64,000 bases of DNA from the NCBI GenBank assembly GCA_964035545.1, contig OZ037766.1, positions 28,152,673-28,216,672 on the forward strand. Direction: 5' to 3'. The translations under genes and the position numbers were made by a program. Below, piece after piece: positions 51,171 to 62,583 of the stretch. The notes under the pieces are model-generated. The model worked only from the letters and a program-made list of their open reading frames with translations, was not told the DNA's origin and did no database searches. The stretch is from Bugula neritina (Eukaryota; Bryozoa; Gymnolaemata; Cheilostomatida; Bugulidae). Positions within the stretch are counted from its first letter, which is position 1, and each line of letters starts with the position of its first letter.

Positions 51171-54100
51171 CTTATAAGGCTACTGTATGGCCAGTATGTT
51201 ATAGGTATGGTAAAACTAAAAGTAGAAATAATTAACAGCCGTGTAGTTTTCACAGGAATAATTATTATAAGATAACATTACAAATTGTTTTTAAATTCTG
51301 TGTAGATAAACAATGTGGGGAAGTAACAAAAAATATGAAGAGAATGTTTTAAATTCCTTATATTTTAAACCTAACAATATACTTATGATATCATATGTAG
51401 CGGTAAACAAACGTTACTGCAGTCGCACTGTGTAACATATCAATGATAAATCAATAATATGATAATGAAAATTATTCCGATATTTTTGTTATAAAAACTC
51501 TCTCAGGTGACCAATGATGTGTCTGACAGAAAATAAAAGTGTCAAATTTTAAAAAACTCACCCTGAGGCCAATGTGCCTAATGCAAAATTGAATATATTT
51601 GAAGCATCTGACAATCACTAAAAATAAATTCAGCTCATACAAATGAAAATAAAAATGATGCTGAGTGTATAGGAAAATAAATAGCGGTAATTAATTGACA
51701 TTGCAGCTGTTAATTTTTAGGTCAGGTTAAATTTTAACATTTCAAGGCTAAAAATTACATTATGAGATCAAATATACCTGGTCTTACGCCAAAACAGTTG
51801 GGTTGTAGTGAATTTAAAACATATATGCAAAATGCACTCTTTCTCTCTTGCCATTTTACATGCAAAATGCACTAGGTGTATAGAAAGTAGAAACCAAAGA
51901 TATAATGGACTTGTGCATAAACTTTACAGAAAAAACTTCACCGAGCTGTTGATAAATTATAAAAAAATTAGTTTATAAGCTGTTAAATTAATTATCACTG
52001 TGTTCGCTTATACAATATAATTTTATATTTCATATTGGCAATATTTATATAATATTGAGGGAAATTATTAATTCCAATTATTCCACCTAATTTCAAATAA
52101 TTATTATTACATATATTTCATTATTACATGATGTTACATATATTGCTGTCTTTGTAACCTTTGTTACAATAATCACTGATTACTTGTTATAATCATCATC
52201 ATGCATCATAGTTAAAATGACTTTTTTACCATAAATGTTATTTCTTTCAAGTAGATCCATAGAGCAGGTTTCGCTCTATGACAATAATTTGATGAATTCT
52301 TGGAAGATGACAAAGGCCTACATTTCAGTAAAATATTAGGTCTTAAAATGAAATTTCCAACTTGCCAAATTCAAGTTACAATTTTAGTGTATTAGCACGG
52401 CTTGATAGCCTACTATTATTATGAATATACACTTTTATATTACTAAAATGAAAATTTATAGCAGCATAGTGTTGCACTAAGCTAAGTACTAACCAGAAAC
52501 TAGGGAAGCAACTTTCAATGATCAATATATTCTGCACCATTCAGTTGAAGCAAACGTGAAAACTGCTCTCACAAACTGCTTAAACTATGATGATAATCCC
52601 TATGATTGTCATGGGATAATCATCCCCATGGAGCCTAATAGTAATAATAATTCATATTTTATTTGCTGAAATCCATCATCATTGTCACTTCATCATTAAT
52701 GATAATATTTTAATGGATAATATCATTATGATCACTGTAAAATAAAAATTAAATTATTCATGGCTGTTGTTATTTGTGACTGGTTTATTGGTTATTTGTT
52801 ATTTACAACATGAATCAGAATATGAACTAAAATAAGATTATAATTCCTATTACTTACTTTTATTTTAAACAATACCAATACATAAAAAATATCATCATTA
52901 TGTATTTCACATTGTCATATTTTGTAATAGTCACAGCTATTACCTATATTTAAAATAATCACAATGACTATGAGTTATAATAATCATCCTAATAATAATG
53001 TTATAAGTTACAGTAAAAAGGCATGCTGATAGTAATACTAGTAATATTACTAATAGTAATAGTGAGATTGACTCTGAGCATGAGATTAAGTATCAATATC
53101 TGTATCACTATCAGTATGCGTATCACTATTACTGTAATAGTATTACTTTTACTATTACTTAAAAATTTATTAGTATTAGACTTGGCCATTAGTGTAACTA
53201 TTACTATAAGTATAACTATAGGTATAAGCAATAATATTACTATTACAGTTACTATTAGTATTAGTATTAGTAATACTAATACTAGTAACTTAATAATTAA
53301 CAGTAATACTATGTCTATTGTCAATCAATACTAATGCTAATAGTAATACTAATACTAATAGTAATAGTTATAGTATTGTAGAAGTTATAAAACTAATTAT
53401 ATCTGCATCAAATACTAATACCAATGGTAAATACTAAATTCATTATTATAATTTAATTGACAATGTAATTTAAGTTAAGTAATTATTAATATTATAATTA
53501 TTATTGCAATTATTATTAATATGATTATCATTATGATTATCAATACTGAAACTGAATTACTATTAGAATATCAATAACTATAAGAATACAATAAATCAAA
53601 ATAACAAATAGAAATGCTGATTACTAATTTATAATTATTATTAGTATTACTATTAAATTTGGCATTAGATTCCGCATTACTATTAGTATTACTATTAGCA
53701 TTACTAACAGTAAGTCAAAGTGTAACACTAAATTACTGACTAAAAGTAAAAGTAAATGCTAATACAGTATTACTATTATTACTAGTAATACTATTGTCTA
53801 TTAGTATTACTATTTGATCGACTACGTCTACTGGCAAGTTCTACATTCACATTGAGTTTGAGTGATTAACTTTAAGTTTATTATTGTGATACTCATACTG
53901 ATTGGCTTGGAGTTGGACTCCGACGCGACTCGGACTTGGTTATACTTATGGTAAATAATAATTATTGAAATTGCAATAACTTTTTTCAAAATCAAAGCAG
54001 TACTAAACGCTAGATTTTTGAGCAAAATCACTCTATATGCGTTAATAAAGATGAAAATAATCAAATAGACTTCGACTAAGTCATAAATTAAAACCTTTGA

Positions 54101-54471
54101 GAAACATCAATACGGGTAATTTTACGAAATTTACGTGTGCGTGCAGCGGATTCAGTTAAAAATATAGCCGAAAACAAAAACATCTTATTATTTAGATTCA
54201 AATGCAAATAATATTTATATAAAGATTTAGTTTTAAAATTTTCAATATTTTGCATGCAATTTATCAAAAAAAGTATTTTACTTCTTATAATAATTGCACT
54301 CGTTGAGAGTTTTTCGTTGAAGGGTAAATAAAGGTCATTTACATACATTGTGATTGTGATTGCTATAGTATTGATATAGCAAAATATAATTTTTATTTTG
54401 TGTGGCATCTTCAATAAAATTTAATAATTCAATATAATATTCACATTGAGAAGTTTTTAGTTATATGTGTT
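51171..54471. other. Divergent intergenic region between RBM26/27 and RNF7
   Basis: Holds the promoters of two conserved genes facing apart. A possible non-coding 5' exon of RBM26/27 (minus strand, about 51561-51618) is suggested by TTTTTAG at one end and CAGGGTGAG at the other. The rest is AT-rich, with the repeat field at 53 kb. Confidence 0.35.
53025..53825. repeat. Degenerate TAGTATTAC/GTAATACTA repeat field
   Basis: Around 800 bases dominated by TAGTATTACTATTAG and its complement, which change orientation several times (53,030-53,350 and 53,640-53,820). It generates long Ile/Val/Leu-rich ORFs on both strands that are not genes. Confidence 0.75.
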
Positions 54472-57203
54472 ATGTCAGAAACCACTTCTTCCGATAACAG
54501 TAACTCAAAAAACAGCGAAAATACATTTACTCTTAAAAAATGGAATGCAGTTGCTATGTGGAGCTGGGATGTTGAATGTGACACTTGTGCCATATGCCGA
54601 GTTCAAGTAATGGGTAAGAACTAGATAACAGAATCGAAACCAAGTTGAATATATTCTTTTAAACGAAACTAAAATTTGAAGGTTTCAAAATGTAACACGC
54701 CCACAGTGATATTGTCGCTGAGTGGGCGTGAGTCAGTGGAAGAGTAAAATTATTATTAAAAACAAAAGCAAATCTAACAGTAACACTAACAGTAACTCTC
54801 TATCGGTCACATTAAGTTTCACATTACTATTTTCATTATCACAATGACAAACACAATGATGAATGATATTCATATTGATTGTGCATCTGATACTCATGCC
54901 GCTTATTTATGTTGATCATAATGATAATACTAATACTAATAGTAATAGTAAATGTAAAATATATTCTTATAATAATATTAATACTAATAGTAATAATATT
55001 GGAAATAATATTGGAAATAATATTATCACTATGAATGTAATTATAAATTAAACAAAGATGAGATGATGACTGCAATAATTACCTTGGCATATTATTATGG
55101 TACTGATTATTGAGTGTCACTACCTGAGTAACAACGAGCAACAGTAGACATAATGTTTGCCAACTGATGAAAAAAGTTTCGTGAGCAGGGAAGACCACAT
55201 TTCTTTGGACTTTTGTTTGTAGACCTTACAGAGCCGTTGATCTTGTAGATTGAACTACTTTGTCTGGTACTGACCAAAGCTGGTTGTCCTCCAACTCTAC
55301 TTGTCTTGATTAGCTGATCCCACAATGACATGTTTGCCAAAGTCCAGTTTTACTGTGATATGTTCAAAGCTTCTCTCTATCTTTTATGTATTGCTCAAGT
55401 CTTTAAAACGGTGCATACCTATTTGCCTTTGGATGCAAGTGCTGTTGTGTTATAGCTATTTTGAGACGGCAGCAACTTCTTCAGCTTTGCACCATACCAA
55501 GCTCTTACAAATACATCCAACGATTTGTTTTTCACACTATTATTTGTATTATTCAAAACTTTTAAAGCATCTCCTATGATGAATGCAATCATTTTAAGCT
55601 CTGGGACCCATACATTCACTATTAATCAGTCTTAGCTTGATAGTGTTAATAGCTCCACTATCACCACGAAGACCACAGTCACTCAAGAAATATTTATTAA
55701 ATTGAAAAAAGCTGCTATGGTGTTTGTGCAACTTTATAGACATGTATGAAAAAGCAGACATTATAGAATGTTAGATTCACAAAAGGTTAATTTTTCACAT
55801 CCCTCCTTCTGAATCAAAGACATTAGCAACAAAGACAAGTAAAACTAGTAAGGAAGTCTGTTCAAAATTTAGTATCAACCAGTCTGCGATCATTTCTATA
55901 GCTTCCCTGTAGATGCAACTTTTTGCCAAATTTTCCAAAAACGACAATTTTTTGATGCCAGATTTCTCCATTTCTCTAAGCTGTCTGCCTCAATCCATTT
56001 CTCACTGGTCACCTGGGAAAGCATTAGTAATTATTCTTGCCCAAAAAATAAATAACATTTAACTACTACATACAATAATACTATAAAATTAAGTTATCAC
56101 TATTGTTTTATGATTTTATGACAATGTTAGCTACACTACACTTTCCTTTACTCCAATAAGTAGTTTATTATCAGCAACTAACTTTAATTGACTGCCAATA
56201 ATTTCCTATGCAATGCTTGAATGAATTATAATGCTATGAATGTTAGGTGCATGCGTATGCACTTGTCTGTAGTCTGTACTTATATACTCTAAATCTTAAC
56301 TTTTATGAACATAGAAATAATGACTAATATGCATATTATTAGTGCAGTAAAATTTAGTGATAATAAATATATCAGTATTAAACCCATTCTTGATTATGTA
56401 GCTTTTATAATTATTATTATATATTTTACCATAGTAATAGGACTCCTTACAACAATGATGTTTGTAATAGCACTGTTTATTCTTCATAATTTACTGTACA
56501 AATAATATTTATTTCTATTTTATTTTCCACACAAATTAATTATTCATATTATTAGATGGCCCTTCTATGCTGTATGAATAGCTAACGTGCTACTAACCTA
56601 TTAATTTATTTGCCTATATGCTTCTGAGAAGGCTAGAAGGATGGTGTTTCAATGTATAGTGTTGATATTCATATGAATGTTGGAGTCTGACTGTTGTGAG
56701 ATGTTTTGAGACAATCATTTTATCATAAAGTTATTTCTAATTGAGGTATCAGTGAGTTAGTAGGCCCACTCCATTTTGACATTAAAATAGTAACAAACTG
56801 CAGACTAGAAATTATGAAGACCATTTGCTGGACTGAAATTTTATGTGAGATTGAGCTTTAAATAATATTTAATTATATAAAGACTTAGCTTTTGTTCTTT
56901 AGAAAACAGCTTTTTTTCTTTTAATTCACTTAGAAGGTTTGGTAAAAATGAATTTCTCAAAAAATTACCATAGGAAAATGATCTGTTTTTATACAATTTT
57001 TTAATCATGTTTGACAAGTAAATGCTGTCTTTGCAGATTGGTGTTTACGTTGCCAAGGTGACAATAAACAGGAAGAGTGCGTCGTTGTCTGGGGTGATTG
57101 TAATCATTCATTCCACAACTGCTGCATGTCACTGTGGGTGAAACAGAACAACAGATGCCCTCTTTGTCAGGCCGAGTGGGTTGTAGCTCGTATAGGAAAA
57201 TAG
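54472..57203 (+). CDS. RNF7: RING-box protein 2 (RNF7/RBX2/SAG)
   Basis: Two exons, 54472-54613 and 57037-57203, join at phase 1 into 102 residues. After a short variable N-terminus ([14 protein letters not shown]) the protein is almost identical to animal RNF7: [26 protein letters not shown], then [40 protein letters not shown] and a closing VVARIGK. The RING-H2 cysteines and histidines are all present, including the extra zinc site typical of RBX proteins. RNF7 is the RING subunit that recruits ubiquitin- or NEDD8-charged E2 enzymes to cullin-5-type ligases. [11 protein letters not shown] and the [11 protein letters not shown] insert distinguish it from RBX1. AATAAA at 57388-57393 suits the 3' end. 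The 2.4-kb intron contains a decayed minus-strand coding region. Confidence 0.96.
54770..55040. repeat. Degenerate TAATACTAATAG repeat field in RNF7 intron
   Basis: AACAGTAACACTAACAGTAA at the left, then GATAATACTAATACTAATAG and TAATATTGGAAATAATATTGG at the right; the same word family as at 53 kb. Confidence 0.65.
55107..55960 (-). pseudogene. Decayed minus-strand coding region nested in RNF7 intron
   Basis: Several consecutive minus-strand frames look protein-coding but are interrupted. From right to left: a 58-codon open frame starting [19 protein letters not shown] and holding [20 protein letters not shown]; then [20 protein letters not shown] up to SECMGPRA and a stop; then, one frame over, [19 protein letters not shown] running through [20 protein letters not shown]. 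The frame change falls in a CCC run near 55,606, where one base fewer would keep the frame. Below 55,340 another open stretch ([20 protein letters not shown]) follows. I do not recognise the protein. No introns are evident, which fits a processed or degenerate copy, though a real multi-exon nested gene is not excluded. Confidence 0.4.
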
Positions 57204-57387
57204 TCTGAATTGAGCTTGCCATGTTACATTACATAACTATTTTTATGTATATAGTGTATATTTTTGCTGCTGTTGTATGAACCAGCTTAGTATTTTTTGA
57301 GAATTTTTTTTGTAAATCCAACTGTATCTGTTTTAATATATTTTAGAATATAATTAATATAAGTTCAGAATTAATATTATTTCACAG

Positions 57388-57393
57388 AATAAA
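57388..57393 (+). promoter_or_regulatory. Polyadenylation signal of RNF7
   Basis: AATAAA about 185 bases after the RNF7 stop codon, the first canonical signal downstream. Confidence 0.5.
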
Positions 57394-57959
57394 ACTTTGA
57401 CTTACTAATATTGGGAATAGGGTGAAACATGTGTTGTGTTTACTTCAAGCATAAGCCAATAATTTTAGCTCCTAAAATAACTACGAATTAAAATTCAGAA
57501 CAATTTATCTGCCATCACAACATTGCAGGTACACGTGTGAACGCATTTTTTGGTTAATAATTATTATACAAAGAATTACTAGTGCTCATTGAAGCAAAAG
57601 TAAAGTCCGTGTGCTATAAATTGTGACCTAAACATAGTAGGCTGGTCAATTATTTGCAAAGATCAAAGTTTAACGCTTTGAAGTTATCTTCCCCATTTGT
57701 ATAAACCTAGTGTGTAATGAACAATAATTTACGCTCTTGTGCGATTTGGAGTTGTGGACATTTTTCTTCACGATACGGCGAAATTTTATGGCAAACTAAA
57801 TTACTTTCTTATTGGTCGGCATGAATCATCATCTTCCGCCTGAGCATTATTGAACCAGTTAAATCGGACTGAAACCTCAGCACAAATAATAATTTTACTG
57901 TGTCATATACTTGTACTTGCAATTTTGCTATTTGCTACTGTTAGTTCTGAAACGAAAAG

Positions 57960-60900
57960 ATGAATTTTAATCTCCTAACAATATTTGTGTGTACTGGATT
58001 TGTTGCCTCTGGTAAGAATTAGTTGTATTCTAATTAATATTATAATAAATTGAAATTCAGTTTTACTTTTAGTTCAGTTTTAAAGTCAAGATTAATGAAT
58101 AATGTGAGTGTCATTTTGACACTCACATTCTGAATATGGCTGATTGTTGGTGTTGCACTTACTGTGTTAAATTTAGTGCTGCTGTAAATGTGATTGTAAA
58201 TCAAACTGTTATACTTAGTCTTATAGTTACTGTAAGTGTTAGTGCTCTCATACTCATACTGATACTCAATACTGGTTAAGCTTGAAGTATCCAATTTGAA
58301 TTTTTAATTAAATAAATAACTAATACTTATACTATAAGTTAATGTATAAGAAAATGAAAGAAATATCAATATTTGAAATTGACAGAAAATTAGATATTGG
58401 CACACTTATACTTATGTACAAGTGTAACTATAACTATAAGTTATAGTTCAAGTTATACTTGTACATTATACATAAGTATAATTATAAGTGTGCCAATATT
58501 TAATTTTTTGTCAATTTCAAATATTGATATTCTTTTTAGTTTGATTAATATTTTATGGAAAAATTTAAGTACTTATATTTATACGCATACTTATAGGTAA
58601 TAATGATATTGATTATAATTATTTATAATTATGAATAATGCTTTGATTTTTTTACTGAAAGTGAATCAGAATGTATGGTAATAATTATAATTATTTAAAA
58701 TAGTAATAAATATACTTATAGTTGAAGCCATAGTAGTACTAATACTAGTATTAATACAGTAATAGTGAGGATTTTCTGTGTCAAGTGTATTTGTAATAAA
58801 GTAATATAAAATAGTATGAAGAGTTATACTTATTCAGTCACTAAATTGCAGTGGCAGTGAATAAAATTGATATTTTATAACTATTAGGAGTTTATTGTGG
58901 ACCCATGTTATCTCCAAGTCATATCTAGTTACTGAGTTAGAGTTAGGAATAGCCACATGATAGTGACAGTATACCGTAAAATGGGGTAACATTGGCCGTT
59001 TTGAGACATATTTTGGGTGTCATATGAAAGGATTACAATATTCTTTAAAATTTTTGGATGCTAAATGAAGCTTATCAACATATGCACTAAATGAAATAAC
59101 CATTTGCAGTTTGGGACTGCTAGATCTCCTGTGGTATTAAAAAAAGTAGGTGGCCAAAGTTACCCTATTTTCGGGGTAACTTTGGCCGGTGTCGTTATTC
59201 TCCATGTAGCTAAAGTTAGCAGCACTTGGAGCTTTTTTAGCCAGTTAGAAATTAAAGAACAACATTATTCAACTTCATTACTACCAAAAAAAATTATTTT
59301 AGACAAAATGCAAGCTATAATAGTGTAATTATTGCTTGGAAACCACAGCTATTCGAGGTACATTGTTATTAAGTGTAAAAATTTTTGTACATGTATAAAA
59401 AATCATGTATTTTGCTGGCAACATTGAATAAATCACTGTACAAGTTCAAATTCCATTGAATTTAATCTAAAATTCAAGTATGCCCTTTCAAACTATAGGC
59501 TGTGGCAGTTGTCTGTAGATTTTTTAAATAATGCGTAATGTCTTCAGAATTAACTGTTGCCCATTCCGGTGCTATGTTTTGGCACAACCTGTGAGACAAG
59601 TTATCTTTATGTCTTGACATAAAACTGAGACTCCAGTGATCTTGAGGGTAGTTGCTTTTGAAATGTTGCACTCTTCTCTCACATTTGTCAAAATAGGTCT
59701 TGACTATTATTCGCAAGTCTGTTTTATCTAATGGAAAGCCCCATTGAGCCAGCTTTGTAGCATGGTCAACAATGGCTACCTCCTCTACTTGTGTTAACAC
59801 AGTTTGGCGTCCAGGCTTCAGCTTGTGTCTTCATGCGGCTCTGTTTTGTAGTGTTCCTTTGGTAATATCATATTTCTAGCCACTTCTTGTCAAGACTTTC
59901 CAGCTGCCAATTCTTGTGAATAAAGCAAAACCAATGATCTCCTCAGATATACCATATCTTGGAGATGTTGCTTTTCTCTAATATTTTCTAAGTATAATTG
60001 TCCTGAAAAATACATTTTACAATGCATGGTCAAATTCTTATATAAAAAAAAACATTCAAACACAAAATTGCTGTCTGGGAACAAAAATGCATAATTCCCC
60101 ATGTAATTATTTCATATTTCGGACTCTAAGTTGTTTCAAATATATAACTAAAGCATTGGGTATAGGTGAATCAAATGATTGTGCCTTTAGAGAGTAATGT
60201 ACTATGTGTCTGAAGTAACAGAAAATTCGCAGCGCTGCCAGAAACCTACTTTGGAGTACCATTTAGTCATGGCCAAAGTTACCCCAAATTCGTCCAAAAT
60301 TGTACACAGTGAATTTAAGACACATATTTTAATTTTGGATTTCAATTTATTTACCTAAATTACAAATATCCTGGTTGAATACTTACCAAAGTTCTTTAAT
60401 CCAAAAAAGAAAATAAGTCGAGCTTTTCTAATGCCTTCAAATAGATTAAAGTTGGACAGCACTGAAAATCTTGTTGTCAAACAGGAAATTGAAAATGGCC
60501 GACAGCGAGAAGCAGCAAATAAGTATATCAATTATTTTTCAGGAATAGGATGCACCAATCTGCAGTCAGTGCATATATACAATTAAAATATCTTTAGACT
60601 TCATAGATATAGCACCAGCTACATTTTAAACATTTTTTCCAAAGTGGCCAAAGTTACCCCAAGTGGCTAAAGTTACCCCATTTTACGGTAAATATTAAGA
60701 GTTAAAAATATTATTCTATGCAATACAATTTTGTTTTGTTTAACCTTAATAATATATTATATTTTTAACAAAATTATCTGCTGTGCAGCACAATTTCAAT
60801 GATGCTTGAAATCTTTTTTGCCTAGAAAAGTTATATTTTAAGTTTGTTGGTAAAGTTCATGGAGTAAATAATTGCTTTAACACCAAGTTTGTAATCAGAG

Positions 60901-62583
60901 TGAATAGCCTAATGATGACGTAAATATTATGAGGTCAGTGGCAGTGTTTCATTATAGCTTTATGAACACCCATTATAATAAATTATGTTGGTTGACATCT
61001 ACTTGTTTTGCACAGCTGGTAGCCTACTTGGTATCAGGGTGTAGATTTACTCGGCTATTTTTGTGTTGATTTGTTGAACATTTTTCACTAATGTTCCTTT
61101 CATCATTCATCTGCCTATTTTAAAAAAATTAACAAACTTCTGTGGCTTCTTTGATGGTTAACAAACTAACTAGCCCTTGTTATGCAAAATTTAGGTTATT
61201 GACAGTTCATACTTTCGAAATCAGTATTTATTACATACTAGAAACTATGCATTAGTGTATTTAGATGGTGTGTATAGTAGACATGTATGTTTTAGTTTAC
61301 GCCCAGAGTACTCAGTATGTAGAGTGCTACAGCTGCAGCGGGGTTGACACAGATGCGGACAATCCCTGTCCTGAGATAGGATTTGACCCTGTTAAACTGA
61401 ACGCCACCAAGATTCAATGCACTCAACCAGGAGCTGCCTGTGTTAAGTCTAAAGAGAAGCTCACAAGACCAGGTAAATGTTGTCATACCTTCATAGGGAA
61501 AAAAAACCTTTCGGTAAAAAACTAATCTGGCCAGTGACTTAGTGCCACCTCGTCCCATTCCAGCAGAATAATCTCTTGACAACTGTCCAATGCAGCTGCC
61601 CCAGCTTGCAACTCTAATGCACGGTCTGGTTGTGTATTGTCATAATGTAAATGTTTAGTTAACTTTTTTCTATGATTGTTGTTGCTATAGTTCATTACAT
61701 AAATCATAGGCTAGTAAGTGTAAGTAAAACATTTAATAGTCTGCAAGAGATGTTTGTCATTTACAGGTGTATAATATTACGTTATTTGAAGAGCAATTTT
61801 AAATTTGAAATAGTTTCACTGTCATCTTGGAACTTCCTAATAAAACATAAATAAAAACTGACACATATTCTTCGCTTGATCAGTCATCACTGCACTCATA
61901 AGTTGAAGCTTGGGTGTGGAATTGACATTGCTAATTTTTGCTGGTAGGTTACAAGCTTGTCCGAAGATGTATTGATCTGGAAACTGATGCAAATGAGAAG
62001 AATTTGCATGGATGTAAATCAACTCAGCGAGAGTCAAGTGAGTAATACTCAAGGTGGTGATGACGGTACTCTGCTTTTGTGATGACTGTTGTTGCTGAGA
62101 TGCTAGAATTTAAACATATTGCCTCATACTTGTAACATAATATATACTTGTTTATCAAAAATATGATCTATATTCCATACAGTTCAATATGTTTTTCCAA
62201 TTGCTCTTCTTTAAGCTGATTGCTAGATATCTCATTGTTTATGTTAATTAGTTTGAGTGTAACAACCAAGATAGTAAGAACTTCCTATTCATTAAGAGGT
62301 TTTTTCCAAATAACATTTCAGACTTTTCCAAAGCGTCAATATTCTTTGGCTATGTTGTCTGTTCCATTCAACACCAAATAACTTGTACACTGCTATAGGC
62401 AATGTAGCTACTGGTTTCTTGGCTAATGCAGAGAGTCAGTACTGTGTTTTGTATGTTTTAGTTGCCTCATTGGTGGATGTTGAGCTGTGTGTGTGTCACA
62501 ATGACCTCTGTAACTCTGCTGTCTCTACAGTGTCAGCTCTACTATTGGTCGCTGCCTCTGCTATATTTTCAGCTGTACTCTAA
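57960..62583 (+). CDS. Ly6/uPAR-type three-finger protein, probably GPI-anchored
   Basis: Four exons: 57960-58011, 61296-61472, 61948-62037 and 62462-62583; 146 residues. The first junction completes a signal peptide (MNFNLLTIFVCTGFVAS then VYA) with a likely cut before QSTQ. The mature part has ten cysteines in Ly6 order: ECYSCSG, DNPCPEIG, IQCTQPGAAC, RRCIDLE, HGCKS and the hallmark end ELCVCHNDLCN. This is followed by a small-residue site and a hydrophobic tail (SALLLVAASAIFSAVL) ending at the stop, as expected for GPI attachment. The family includes invertebrate Quiver/Sleepless-like proteins, which act at the cell surface on channels and receptors. The acceptor of exon 4 is a choice: 62462 has the best pyrimidine tract, but 62399 would add about 21 residues in frame. 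The large first intron carries a transposon and a hairpin. AATAAA at 63114-63119 may end the transcript. Confidence 0.82.
58362..58531. repeat. 170-bp inverted repeat in Ly6 gene intron
   Basis: The left arm starts AATATCAATATTTGAAATTG and the right arm ends with its complement. The arms also share GGCACACTTATACTTATG, and the loop is TATAAGTTATA. Several mismatches and small gaps are present. It lies between Ly6 exon 1 and the pogo-like element. Confidence 0.8.
59152..59187. repeat. Subterminal inverted motif of the pogo-like element
   Basis: GGCCAAAGTTACCC and GGGGTAACTTTGGCC face each other across about 7 bases inside the element. Further copies lie near 60271, 60643 and 60662. They repeat the terminal sequence and are plausible transposase binding sites. 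Confidence 0.6.
59474..59830 (-). pseudogene. Transposase fragment, CENP-B-type HTH region
   Basis: About 110 residues of a pogo-family transposase N-terminus remain open. The KPGRQTVLTQVEE start resembles the GRPxxLTxEEE linker of these proteins. It is followed by a helix-rich stretch with W-x6-R-H typical of the second HTH, and NSEDITHYLKNL. A further open piece upstream (59890-60102, LRRSLVLLYSQELAAGK) could be the first HTH in another frame. Catalytic residues are absent, so the copy is dead. Confidence 0.65.

Larger units (their letters stand above)
58974..60688. mobile_element. Pogo/CENP-B-like DNA transposon, defective
   Basis: A 1.7-kb element bounded by inverted ends CCGTAAAATGGGGTAAC and its complement, flanked by TA on both sides (58972-58973 and 60689-60690), the target duplication of the Tc1/mariner-pogo group. 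A minus-strand frame at 59474-59830 encodes GRQTVLTQVEEVAIVDHATK and later DHWSLSFMSRHKDNLS, the signature of CENP-B/Tc5-type DNA-binding helix-turn-helix regions of pogo/jerky transposases. No DDE catalytic domain follows, so this copy is non-autonomous. The terminal motif GGGGTAACTTTGGCC recurs inside both ends (see separate entry). It sits in intron 1 of the Ly6 gene. Confidence 0.8.

Noticed and set aside
53001-53334. Two hydrophobic ORFs of more than 100 codons on opposite strands
   Set aside because: Both are translations of the degenerate TAGTATTAC field; mirror-image hydrophobic ORFs are expected from this composition.
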